Source: JBFGFG01 sp041627475 (GTDB taxonomy: Bacteria > Actinomycetota > Nitriliruptoria > Nitriliruptorales > Nitriliruptoraceae). Taken from it: a DNA stretch of 16,192 nucleotides. The DNA is taken from positions 1 through 16,192 of the forward strand of contig JBFKQZ010000042.1 of assembly GCA_041627475.1 (NCBI GenBank), in the 5' to 3' direction. This document shows, one piece after another, positions 1 through 5,591 of the stretch; within the stretch, counting starts at the first letter, position 1, and every line of letters begins with the position of its first letter. The notes below the pieces were generated by a model. The model saw only the letters and a program-made list of their open reading frames with translations, was not told the DNA's origin and searched no databases. Both the position numbers and the translations under genes were made by a program.

Positions 1-377
1 ACGGCGTCGGCGTGGTCGTAGGCCCAGTGGCGTGCCAGCGTCCAGACGAAGTCGCCCGGCGGCCGTTCGCACAGCACTGCGTGGCGGTACTGGTCCGGCG
101 TGCGGCCGAGGCCGAGCGCGTCGATCCGCGAGCGGGCGTCGTCGGCGTCGCGGTCGACCAGCAACGAGTACAGCACGTCGGCGTGGTTGACCTCGTCCTG
201 GGCGATCGTCGAGAACGCCAGGTCGGACTCGAGCGACGGCGCGACGCCGGTCCAGTGCTGGGCGCGGTGGCCGCTGACGAGCTCGTCGTCGGCGATCGTC
301 AGCACGAGGCGCGCCAGTGGTGTGGTCAGGTCCGGCAGCAGGTCCGCGGACCAGCTCGGTGCGATGTCCGTGGTCAT
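1..377 (-). CDS. paaC: Phenylacetyl-CoA 1,2-epoxidase subunit PaaC (partial, C-terminus outside window)
   Basis: Structural subunit that pairs with PaaA in the multicomponent oxygenase that epoxidises the ring of phenylacetyl-CoA in the cytoplasm. The first 125 residues are visible. They carry the family pattern DDELVSGHRAQHWTG (residues 30-44), then PSLESDLAFSTIAQDEVNHA (47-66). That second block contains an ExxH pair (E62, H65) typical of the ferritin-like fold. E. coli PaaC, as I recall it, has lost this pair, so this copy looks less degenerate. The ATG at 377 lies two bases after the paaB stop and has a strong GGAGGAG ribosome site seven bases upstream, so the three paa genes form one transcription unit. 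The gene runs off the left edge, and paaD/paaE would be expected beyond it. The family assignment is firm; the subunit letter follows from sequence and order. Confidence 0.92.
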   Translation of the reverse strand, partial: MTTDIAPSWSADLLPDLTTPLARLVLTIADDELVSGHRAQHWTGVAPSLESDLAFSTIAQDEVNHADVLYSLLVDRDADDARSRIDALGLGRTPDQYRHAVLCERPPGDFVWTLARHWAYDHADA

Positions 378-379
378 GC

Positions 380-754
380 TCACGCTCCTCCCGCTGACCG
401 AGCCGCGCCTGACTGGGCGACGCCGCCGGCGCGACCGGGCACGGGGCGACGGCGCAGCTCGCCGCGGCCGCGGGCCTCGGCCTTCTGGCGGGCCTTCTCG
501 CGCTTCGGCCCGAACGGCGTGAAGCCGTGGTTCTGCCGGTAGGTCATGTCGATCTCGTGCTCGAGCAGCGACGCGTCCGGGACGAGGTGGACGCACTCGG
601 ACGGGACGAGCGCGTACTCGACGCCCTCCTCGTGCCGGAAGTGGGTCTCGCGCACCAGCACCATCGCGGCGTCGAGGTCGGGAGCGTGGACCTGGCCGAC
701 GTGGGTCAGGTCGTCCCCGTGCTTGCGGCGGCCGAACACCTCGAAGCGCGCCAT
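380..754 (-). CDS. paaB: Phenylacetyl-CoA 1,2-epoxidase subunit PaaB
   Basis: Small non-catalytic subunit of the PaaABCE epoxidase, thought to bridge the PaaA-PaaC heterodimers. The 124-residue product begins MARFEVFGRRKHGDDLTHVG and continues with VHAPDLDAAMVLVRETHFRH. These are the signature sequences of the family: the EVF start, a D-DAAM helix and the RE-FRR/H region. The ATG at 754 shares its A with the paaA stop codon (TGATG), so translation is probably coupled to paaA. Upstream in-frame codons lie inside paaA, which argues against a longer start. From about residue 82 the protein has a basic Arg/Ala-rich tail. This makes it somewhat longer than the 95-residue E. coli protein, and the tail looks unstructured. 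Confidence 0.95.
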   Translation of the reverse strand: MARFEVFGRRKHGDDLTHVGQVHAPDLDAAMVLVRETHFRHEEGVEYALVPSECVHLVPDASLLEHEIDMTYRQNHGFTPFGPKREKARQKAEARGRGELRRRPVPGRAGGVAQSGAARSAGGA

Positions 755-1743
755 CACAGACCCGCCGTGACACGCGTCTCGGCGTCGAGCTCGGCGAGTG
801 CCTCCTCGGGGACGCCCTCGGGGGCGTCGCCGGTGATGACGTCGTGCAGCCACTGGTGGTGGTCCCACATCGCCTTGCGGGCGAAGAGGCGGCGCTTCGT
901 CGCCTCGGTGCCCTCACCCTTCACGATCGCCATGAGGCGGTCCCAGTCGGGCTCGGTGTAGTGCCAGAGGCCCTCGTCCTCGTCCCAGCGCAGGTTCGGG
1001 TCGGGGGTCTCGACGCCCATGTCCCAGAGCTTGGGGACGTAGGTCGACATCCACTGCTGGCGGTTCTCCTCGTTGGACGTCGACTTGATCCCCCAGTGCA
1101 CGCCGGGGTCGTCCTCTGCAGGGATGTCGTTGCCGAAGAAGTGCATGATCGGCTCCCACCAGCGGTTCACACCCTCCTGGAGCATCTCGAACTGCTCGTC
1201 GGTGCCGCCGGCCAGCGCCAGCATGACGTCCTCGCCGTGGCGGTAGTGCAGGGACTCCTCGGCCACCACCCGCTTCATCACGCGGACGTAGGGGCCGTAG
1301 CTGGTGTTGAGCAGCGCCTTCTGCGTCACGATGGCCGCGCCGTCGACGAGGAACCCGATGCAGGCGACGTCCGCCCACGTGAAGGTGGGGTAGTGGAAGA
1401 CGTTGTGGAACGACGTGCGGCCGTTGACCAGGTCGTCGTACATCGCGCGGCGCGACTTCCCCAACGACTCGGCGACCCGGTAGATGAGGTGGCCGTGCCC
1501 GACCTCGTCCTGGACCTTCGCGGCCAGCGAGCGCTTGCGCTTGAGCGTCGGGGCGCGGGCGATCCACTCCCGCTCGGGCAGGGCGCCCATGAGCTCCGAG
1601 TTCGCGTGCATCTCGATGAAGCGCAGGTTGCGGTACCGGTACTCGTCCGGCATCCAGTCGTGCGGTTCGACCAGGTTCCCCTCGCGGATCGAGGCGAGGA
1701 ACTCCTCGGTGCGGACGGGGTCGTCGTTGAAGGCAGGTGGCAT
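754..1743 (-). CDS. paaA: Phenylacetyl-CoA 1,2-epoxidase catalytic subunit PaaA
   Basis: Di-iron catalytic subunit that inserts one oxygen atom into the aromatic ring of phenylacetyl-CoA, giving the 1,2-epoxide. It has 329 residues, the usual length. The ferritin-like ligand set is visible: E44 in RFIEMHANSE, E80 and H83 in KVQDEVGHG, and E163 and H166 in AEESLHYRHG. The family blocks GFLVDGAAIVTQ (130-141) and SYGPYVRVMKRV (148-159) are also present. The ATG at 1743 is preceded by GGAG six bases upstream, and a recognisable promoter lies 30-57 bases upstream. It is the first gene of paaABC, and its stop overlaps the paaB start. Regulation is probably by PaaX, encoded just upstream, through the inverted repeat at 1796-1815. 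Confidence 0.97.
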   Translation of the reverse strand: MPPAFNDDPVRTEEFLASIREGNLVEPHDWMPDEYRYRNLRFIEMHANSELMGALPEREWIARAPTLKRKRSLAAKVQDEVGHGHLIYRVAESLGKSRRAMYDDLVNGRTSFHNVFHYPTFTWADVACIGFLVDGAAIVTQKALLNTSYGPYVRVMKRVVAEESLHYRHGEDVMLALAGGTDEQFEMLQEGVNRWWEPIMHFFGNDIPAEDDPGVHWGIKSTSNEENRQQWMSTYVPKLWDMGVETPDPNLRWDEDEGLWHYTEPDWDRLMAIVKGEGTEATKRRLFARKAMWDHHQWLHDVITGDAPEGVPEEALAELDAETRVTAGL

Positions 1744-1772
1744 CGGCGGCTCCGGCGGGGTCGACGGTTGTG

Positions 1773-1800
1773 ATGCTAACTACTCACGGACGCTCGTCAA
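1773..1800 (-). promoter_or_regulatory. paaABC promoter (sigma-70 type)
   Basis: Read on the minus strand, TTGACG (1800-1795) and TAGCAT (1778-1773) are separated by 16 bases. The -10 ends 29 bases before the paaA ATG. It is the only promoter in the window with a near-consensus -35 as well as a -10, which fits a gene cluster kept silent by a repressor rather than by a weak promoter. Confidence 0.65.
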
Positions 1801-1815
1801 GTGTCACACGTTGAC
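1796..1815. promoter_or_regulatory. Candidate PaaX operator (inverted repeat)
   Basis: The 20-base stretch GTCAAGTGTCACACGTTGAC has perfect outer arms GTCAA/TTGAC. Inside it is a second nested near-palindrome, GTGTCACAC. On the minus strand the downstream arm is the -35 hexamer of the paaA promoter, so a bound protein would block RNA polymerase. The site is palindromic, well placed and next to a paaX gene. Assigning it to PaaX is inference, because the sequence does not obviously match the E. coli PaaX box. Confidence 0.5.
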
Positions 1816-1854
1816 CGACGGTCCACCGCGCGCCCACCGGCCGGCACGGTGCGG

Positions 1855-2709
1855 TCAGCCGTCGTGGAGCGCGGTCGACGTCGGCAGCGCCGGCCGAGCG
1901 CCGTCCGGGTCGTTCGCGGCGTAGAGGTCGCTCCACGCCTCCCACGCCGGTGCCTCCAGCTGCGTGTACAGCTCGGCGAAGAGCTCGACCGCCTCGTGGC
2001 CCAACCAGTCCGGCGGCACGAGGTCCTCCGGGAGTCCCGGGTCGAGGAACAGCGTCCGGCGCCACTCGTGCACCAGCTCCACCCGTCGGGCCAGCAGGCG
2101 CAGGGGGAGGTCGTCGTCCAGGGCGGCGTCGAGCCACGGCGAGAAGCGCTGCAGGAACTCTGCGTGGAGCTCGCCGAGGGCGGGCAGGTCGTAGGCCCTG
2201 GCCGCCAACGCGGCGTCGTCGCCGTCGTAGGCGGCGACGAACGTGTCGACCGACCCGTGGGCCCCGTGCTTCTCCAGGGCGGCGGCCAGCCCGTCGCGGT
2301 CCCACGGGCAGCAGTACGACGAGGTCCCGAGCGAGCCGTACCCCAGCCAGCCGAGCTCGCGACGCAGGGCGTCGCGTGCGGCGCGGTGCTCCTCCTCGAA
2401 GGTCCAGGTCAACAGACGCCAGCGGCCGTCCCATCGGGGTGGCGAGCGCCGGTAGATCCGGTCCGCGGCCTCGTCGAGCCGGTCGCGACCCCGTTCGGTC
2501 AGGACGTAGCTGGACTGGCGACCGTGCCGCTCGGCGGTGACGAGGTCCTGCTGCGTCAGCCGTCGGAGCGACTGCCGGGTCGTCGCCGGTGCGACCCCCA
2601 GCTCGTCCATCAACCCGGCGACCGCACCGAGCCACGCGGTGCCACCGGTCGGTCGCACGACGTCGCCGAAGACCGTCAGCAGGGCGGCGCGTGCGCTGCC
2701 GTCCAGCAC
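1855..2709 (-). CDS. paaX: PaaX-family transcriptional repressor
   Basis: Cytoplasmic GntR-like/PaaX regulator; E. coli PaaX represses the phenylacetate genes and is released by phenylacetyl-CoA. The 284-residue product starts with the family block LLTVFGDVVRPTGGTAWLGA (residues 10-29). A winged helix-turn-helix follows (about 25-72; ATTRQSLRRLTQQDLV is the recognition region). Next come the hallmark RIYRRSP-P-WDGRWRLLTW (84-102) and the PaaX C-terminal domain to about residue 265. The start is GTG at 2709, with GAGGAG six bases upstream. It lies 111 bases upstream of paaA on the same strand; that gap has its own promoter, so paaA can be transcribed separately. Other PaaX-like proteins control other aromatic pathways, but adjacency to paaABC makes the phenylacetate role likely. 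Confidence 0.93.
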   Translation of the reverse strand: MLDGSARAALLTVFGDVVRPTGGTAWLGAVAGLMDELGVAPATTRQSLRRLTQQDLVTAERHGRQSSYVLTERGRDRLDEAADRIYRRSPPRWDGRWRLLTWTFEEEHRAARDALRRELGWLGYGSLGTSSYCCPWDRDGLAAALEKHGAHGSVDTFVAAYDGDDAALAARAYDLPALGELHAEFLQRFSPWLDAALDDDLPLRLLARRVELVHEWRRTLFLDPGLPEDLVPPDWLGHEAVELFAELYTQLEAPAWEAWSDLYAANDPDGARPALPTSTALHDG

Positions 2710-2875
2710 GGTCGGCTCCTCGTGTCGGCGTCGACGGACGCCCGCAATGCTGCCCGATCACGACCGGTCGCACGAGCCGATGCCCGATCGGGAGACGTCC
2801 CCACGGCTGAGATGCTGCGAACGGGACACGTGTCGGGCAGAGTGGAAGCACAGCCGACGATGCCCGAGGTGAGCA
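2710..2875. promoter_or_regulatory. Divergent intergenic region between paaX and the baeRF gene, rich in repeated short motifs
   Basis: This 166-base gap must hold both divergent promoters. It contains four copies of TGCCCGA: direct at 2751-2757, 2781-2787 and 2861-2867, and inverted at 2833-2839. It also has three perfect 10-base palindromes: CGACCGGTCG (2761-2770), CCCGATCGGG (2783-2792) and GACACGTGTC (2825-2834). A weak -10 for paaX may be CAGCAT (minus strand, 2752-2747), 37 bases before the GTG. The rightward gene has a ribosome site GAGGTGAG just before its ATG. The motif density suggests protein binding; which protein binds is unknown. Confidence 0.4.
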
Positions 2876-4045
2876 ATGCAGGACCGGACGATCGCGACGT
2901 TGGAGGAGCTGCTGGCGATGGACGACGAGATCGGTGTCATCACCGTCTCGGTCGGTTTCGCGCCGTCCAGCTACGCCGACGGGCCCACCGGGCCCGAGAC
3001 CGTCCGCGCCCAGCTGCGCAAGCTCGGGGCCGGGCATGACGCCGAGGAGGCCATCGCCGCCCGGATCGACGAGCTCTCGCACCGCATCGACGGCCTGCTC
3101 GATCCCCGTGGTGAGGGCCGGGGCCGCTACCTCGCGTTCGCCGTGGATGGCGACGAGGTCGTCGAGCACCGCCTCCAGGTGGCCCTGCCCGCGGCGGCCG
3201 AGCTCGACGACGGGCCGACGCTGCGCCACCTCCTCGAGGCCTTCGACGAGCACGAGCCCGCCGCGGCGCTGCTCCTGCACGCCAACGAGGCGACGCTGCT
3301 GCGCATCGGCTGGAACGGGCACGAGCAGCTGCAGGAGTGGGAGTCCCGGGTCGGCGAGATCGTGCTCGGAGACGACAACCGCGGGCCCGGCCCATCGGGC
3401 CAGGCCGGTGCCGGCAACCCCGTCAACCCCGGCGGCGTCAGCCACCGCGACCAGCAGCAGGAGCGCGTCCGCGAGAACCAGGACCGCTTCCTGCGCGACG
3501 TCGCCGGCGACGTCCGCACGGCCCTCGAGGGCGCGGGCCTGCCGCGCCTGGTCCTCGTCGGTCCGGCCCACGAGCGCAACGTGGTCCGCGACGCGATCGG
3601 GACCGGCACGAACCTGCGCGTGCTCGACGTCGACCGCGTCGCGTCCGGCGACCTCCGCGACACGCTCGACGAGGTCGAGGCCGCGCTCTCGGAGGAGCAC
3701 GCGGCCCACGAGGAGGAGCTGGTCGTCACGGCCCGCGACCGCGCGCGGGCCGGCGGCCGCGGCGCGCTCGGCGCCGGTGACGTCACCCGCGCCCTCGTCG
3801 AGGGACGGGTGGACCACCTGCTGCTGTCGCCGGACGTCGAGCTGCGTGGCTGGATCACCGAGGACGGCCACCTGCTGCTCGATCAGGACGACCCGCGCAT
3901 CGACGACGCGACCCCGGAGCCCCGGTTCGTGCACCGCATGATCGAGCGGACGCTCGACACCGACGGCCGGATCACCCCTGTCGATGGTGCTGCCGCGGAG
4001 GCGCTCGACGAGCTCGGAGGCGTCGCGGCGCTCCTGCGCTGGTGA
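2876..4045 (+). CDS. Bacterial archaeo-eukaryotic release factor-like protein (baeRF / Vms1-related)
   Basis: Probable relative of eRF1/Vms1, the superfamily that hydrolyses peptidyl-tRNA on ribosomes; mycobacterial Rv2629 belongs to the same group. The 389-residue protein has an N-terminal domain (about 18-155). A glycine/proline-rich loop follows (168-190) where eRF1 carries its GGQ loop, and then a long charged helix (191-216). Next is an eRF1-domain-2-like stretch, LPRLVLVGPAHERNVVRDAI (222-241). The C-terminal domain-3-like region includes DVTRALVEGRVDHLLLSPD (302-320) and ends in ALLRW. The loop contains GGVSH (186-190) and, further upstream, SGQ (174-176) rather than GGQ. ATG at 2876 follows GAGGTGAG. 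It diverges from paaX and stands alone. The exact baeRF subfamily (2 or 10) and the function are not settled from sequence. Confidence 0.75.
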   Translation: MQDRTIATLEELLAMDDEIGVITVSVGFAPSSYADGPTGPETVRAQLRKLGAGHDAEEAIAARIDELSHRIDGLLDPRGEGRGRYLAFAVDGDEVVEHRLQVALPAAAELDDGPTLRHLLEAFDEHEPAAALLLHANEATLLRIGWNGHEQLQEWESRVGEIVLGDDNRGPGPSGQAGAGNPVNPGGVSHRDQQQERVRENQDRFLRDVAGDVRTALEGAGLPRLVLVGPAHERNVVRDAIGTGTNLRVLDVDRVASGDLRDTLDEVEAALSEEHAAHEEELVVTARDRARAGGRGALGAGDVTRALVEGRVDHLLLSPDVELRGWITEDGHLLLDQDDPRIDDATPEPRFVHRMIERTLDTDGRITPVDGAAAEALDELGGVAALLRW

Positions 4046-4053
4046 CCCGCCGT

Positions 4054-4109
4054 GGGGACGTGACCACGTTCCCCTGTCGCAGACGGGCCGTCCATGGCAC
4101 CATGGGCGG
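4054..4109 (+). terminator. Two consecutive hairpins after the baeRF gene
   Basis: The first hairpin, at 4054-4074, pairs GGGGACGT with ACGTTCCCC with one bulged base. The second, at 4088-4109, pairs CCGTCCAT with ATGGGCGG around a six-base loop, with one G-T pair. Neither is followed by a T-run, so they are weak intrinsic terminator candidates. The second ends 31 bases before the next start codon and overlaps a possible -10 (CACCAT, 4098-4103), so it could instead be part of a promoter region. Confidence 0.35.
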
Positions 4110-4140
4110 TCCGCGCACGTGAGCCAGTGGGGAGGCAGCC

Positions 4141-4404
4141 GTGCAACAGCAACTCTTCGACCCGTGGGAGGTCGAGCGCGAGCAGGACCAGTCGCGCCGC
4201 CGCCACCGGATCACTGCAGCCCAGGCCGAGCAGCTCGTGCTCGACCTCGTCGTGCGTGCCGGTGGCTCGATGCCCGGTGACCGCCTGCTGCGGGCCGGCC
4301 TGGACGCCGGGCTCGACAGCGAGGCCGTGAGCCACGCCGTCCACGTGCTGCAGCGCACGCACCGGGTGACGTCCGACGGCTCGGTCATCAGCCTGGCGGC
4401 CTGA
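4141..4404 (+). CDS. Small winged-helix-like protein of unknown function
   Basis: I do not recognise this 87-residue product. It starts at a GTG with GGGGAGG six bases upstream and has codon use like its neighbours, so it is likely a real gene. After a charged N-terminus (MQQQLFDPWEVEREQDQSRR) it runs ITAAQAEQLVLDLVVRAGGS, then a helical stretch ending EAVSHAVHVLQRT, then a short hairpin HRVTSDGSVISL. This helix-helix-helix-beta-hairpin pattern is what a small winged helix-turn-helix domain looks like. It has no signal peptide, membrane segment or cysteine. It stands as a single gene between hairpins. A DNA-binding role is only inferred from the predicted fold. Confidence 0.6.
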   Translation: MQQQLFDPWEVEREQDQSRRRHRITAAQAEQLVLDLVVRAGGSMPGDRLLRAGLDAGLDSEAVSHAVHVLQRTHRVTSDGSVISLAA

Positions 4405-4409
4405 CCAGC

Positions 4410-4428
4410 ACCTGCCGGTCGGGCAGGT
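4410..4428 (+). terminator. Hairpin terminator after the small winged-helix-like gene
   Basis: ACCTGCC (4410-4416) pairs perfectly with GGCAGGT (4422-4428) around a five-base loop, beginning six bases after the stop codon. There is no T-run, as is common in high-GC actinobacterial terminators. The -10 of the next gene follows ten bases later. Confidence 0.5.
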
Positions 4429-4437
4429 CGGTCGCCG

Positions 4438-4443
4438 TAGCAT
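4438..4443 (+). promoter_or_regulatory. -10 hexamer TAGCAT upstream of the lipoprotein gene
   Basis: TAGCAT followed by CGG, ending 24 bases before the GTG start. No convincing -35 is seen. It matches the TASNNTC pattern that recurs in this window. Confidence 0.45.
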
Positions 4444-4467
4444 CGGCGGTCGACCCGGAGGTGTCCC

Positions 4468-4992
4468 GTGCGACGTGTGCTGCTCGGCGTGGCCGTGCTC
4501 GCGGTCGCGTTGGCCGGTTGCGAGGACGGCAACGAGGTCGTCACGCCGGTCGACGCAATCCAGCCCGAGAGCCGCGACGACGGGATCCAGGCCACCGGCA
4601 TCCTCGACGGGGCCCGTGTCGCCATCTCGCGGGGACGACCGACCGTCGTCGTCGGCGACTGTGACGCCAACGACGGGCTGGACGAGGACCTGTGCATCCT
4701 GTCGCGGACCATCGACGGGCGCAGCATCAACCTCGTCATCGAGAACCCGGCGGTCCTCGTGCCGGGCGAGACGGTCCAGGCCGGGATCGACTGCGTCGCC
4801 AACTGCGACGCGGTGACCGAGGGCGCCGTCGTGGAGCTGCGCATCGACGGCGAGGTCCGGCCGGTGGAGCGGGGCACGTTGACCGTCCGGGAGGCCGGCC
4901 CGCGCTGGATCGCGGACTTCGACTTCGTGCTGTCGTTCGGCGACGAGCTGTCGGGCACGTTCGACGTCGCCCCCACCCCGGTCGGGGGCTGA
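4468..4992 (+). CDS. Secreted lipoprotein of unknown function
   Basis: This 174-residue product has a classic lipoprotein signal: MRR, a hydrophobic stretch VLLGVAVLAVALAG, and the lipobox LAGC, with the lipidated cysteine at position 18. After cleavage it would be anchored on the outer face of the cytoplasmic membrane. The mature part has four further cysteines (C65, C76, C109, C113) that could form two disulfides. Its C-terminal half is beta-rich (VVELRIDGEV, GTLTVREAG, WIADFDFVLSFG), suggesting an Ig-like or beta-sandwich domain. I see no enzyme motif. The GTG at 4468 is supported by GGAGGTG four bases upstream and a clear -10. It is convergent with the cupin gene, with an 18-base gap that holds no hairpin. 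A binding or structural role at the cell surface is a guess. Confidence 0.8.
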   Translation: MRRVLLGVAVLAVALAGCEDGNEVVTPVDAIQPESRDDGIQATGILDGARVAISRGRPTVVVGDCDANDGLDEDLCILSRTIDGRSINLVIENPAVLVPGETVQAGIDCVANCDAVTEGAVVELRIDGEVRPVERGTLTVREAGPRWIADFDFVLSFGDELSGTFDVAPTPVGG

Positions 4993-5010
4993 GGAGGTCG
5001 CGAAGGGCCG

Positions 5011-5499
5011 TCAGCCGCCCTGCAGGAACTGCATCAGCCGCCGGCCGACGCCGCCGGTCGTGTCGGCCTCGCGGACTGCCGCACCGAGCCGGGTGAGCGG
5101 CTCGTCGGGCTCGACGATGTCCCCGGGGGGCGAGCCGACCGCCAGCACCACGAGCGGGTCCGCGGCGCGGTTGTCGATCCCGTGCGTGACACCGGCCGGG
5201 ACCAACAGCGAGGCGAGGGGGTCGAGCCCCGCGTCGCCCTGCTCCGTCACGAACCAGGCCCGGCCCGCGAGGACCGTGTAGGTGACGTCGGTCGCCTCGT
5301 AGCGCAGCACCTCCGTGGCCTGCTGGGGCTCGATGCACCACAGGTCCTGCTGGAGCGCCTCGGTGCGGAAGACGCGGACGCGCCGTGCGGCATCGACCGA
5401 GAAGTCGACCCAGTCGCGGAGGTCGACCGGCAGGACCTCGCCGCTCTCCTCCGCGGCGGGGAGGTCGTCGTCGAGGGGCGTGGGCTGTTCGTCGTCCAT
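5011..5499 (-). CDS. Cupin-domain protein with degenerate first metal motif
   Basis: Small cytoplasmic protein of 162 residues with a single cupin beta-barrel at about residues 40-122. The second cupin motif is intact: PAGVTHGIDN (101-110) gives P-x-G-x2-H-x3-N. In the first motif the usual HxH...E ligands are replaced; TEVLRYEATDVTYTVLAG (62-79) has no histidine where the pair should be. Only H106 remains of the standard ligands, so metal binding is doubtful. The acidic N-terminus (MDDEQPTPLDDDLPAAEES) looks disordered. The start at 5499 was chosen because the cupin fold begins shortly after it, and because a TAGCGT -10 ends only seven bases upstream. There is no ribosome site, which fits a leaderless mRNA. 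A substrate cannot be inferred. Confidence 0.75.
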   Translation of the reverse strand: MDDEQPTPLDDDLPAAEESGEVLPVDLRDWVDFSVDAARRVRVFRTEALQQDLWCIEPQQATEVLRYEATDVTYTVLAGRAWFVTEQGDAGLDPLASLLVPAGVTHGIDNRAADPLVVLAVGSPPGDIVEPDEPLTRLGAAVREADTTGGVGRRLMQFLQGG

Positions 5500-5506
5500 G
5501 CGCTGG

Positions 5507-5512
5507 ACGCTA
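5507..5512 (-). promoter_or_regulatory. -10 hexamer TAGCGT positioned for leaderless transcription of the cupin gene
   Basis: On the minus strand TAGCGTC ends seven bases before the ATG, so transcription would begin at or next to the A of the start codon. No Shine-Dalgarno sequence lies between. This is the standard arrangement of leaderless actinobacterial genes. Confidence 0.5.
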
Positions 5513-5541
5513 GCGCCCGGGCCGTGGCCGCCCGGCCTCGG

Positions 5542-5547
5542 TAGGTT
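5542..5547 (+). promoter_or_regulatory. -10 hexamer TAGGTT upstream of the leucyl aminopeptidase gene
   Basis: TAGGTT followed by CG, ending 44 bases before the GTG start. There is no evident -35. It fits the same TASNNTC pattern as other starts in the window. Confidence 0.4.
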
Positions 5548-5591
5548 CGTCCGCCGATCCCGACCGTTCGACCCGTTCTCGAGGTGCACTC

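Noticed and set aside
844..1773. Plus-strand open frame opposite paaA
   Set aside because: Shadow of paaA; no ribosome site or domain.
1784..3934. Long minus-strand open frame covering paaX in another frame and the antisense of the baeRF gene
   Set aside because: It is opposite or out of frame to two well-supported genes and has no recognisable domain.
4046..4140. Riboswitch in the leader before the small gene
   Set aside because: Two simple hairpins only; no recognisable conserved riboswitch core.
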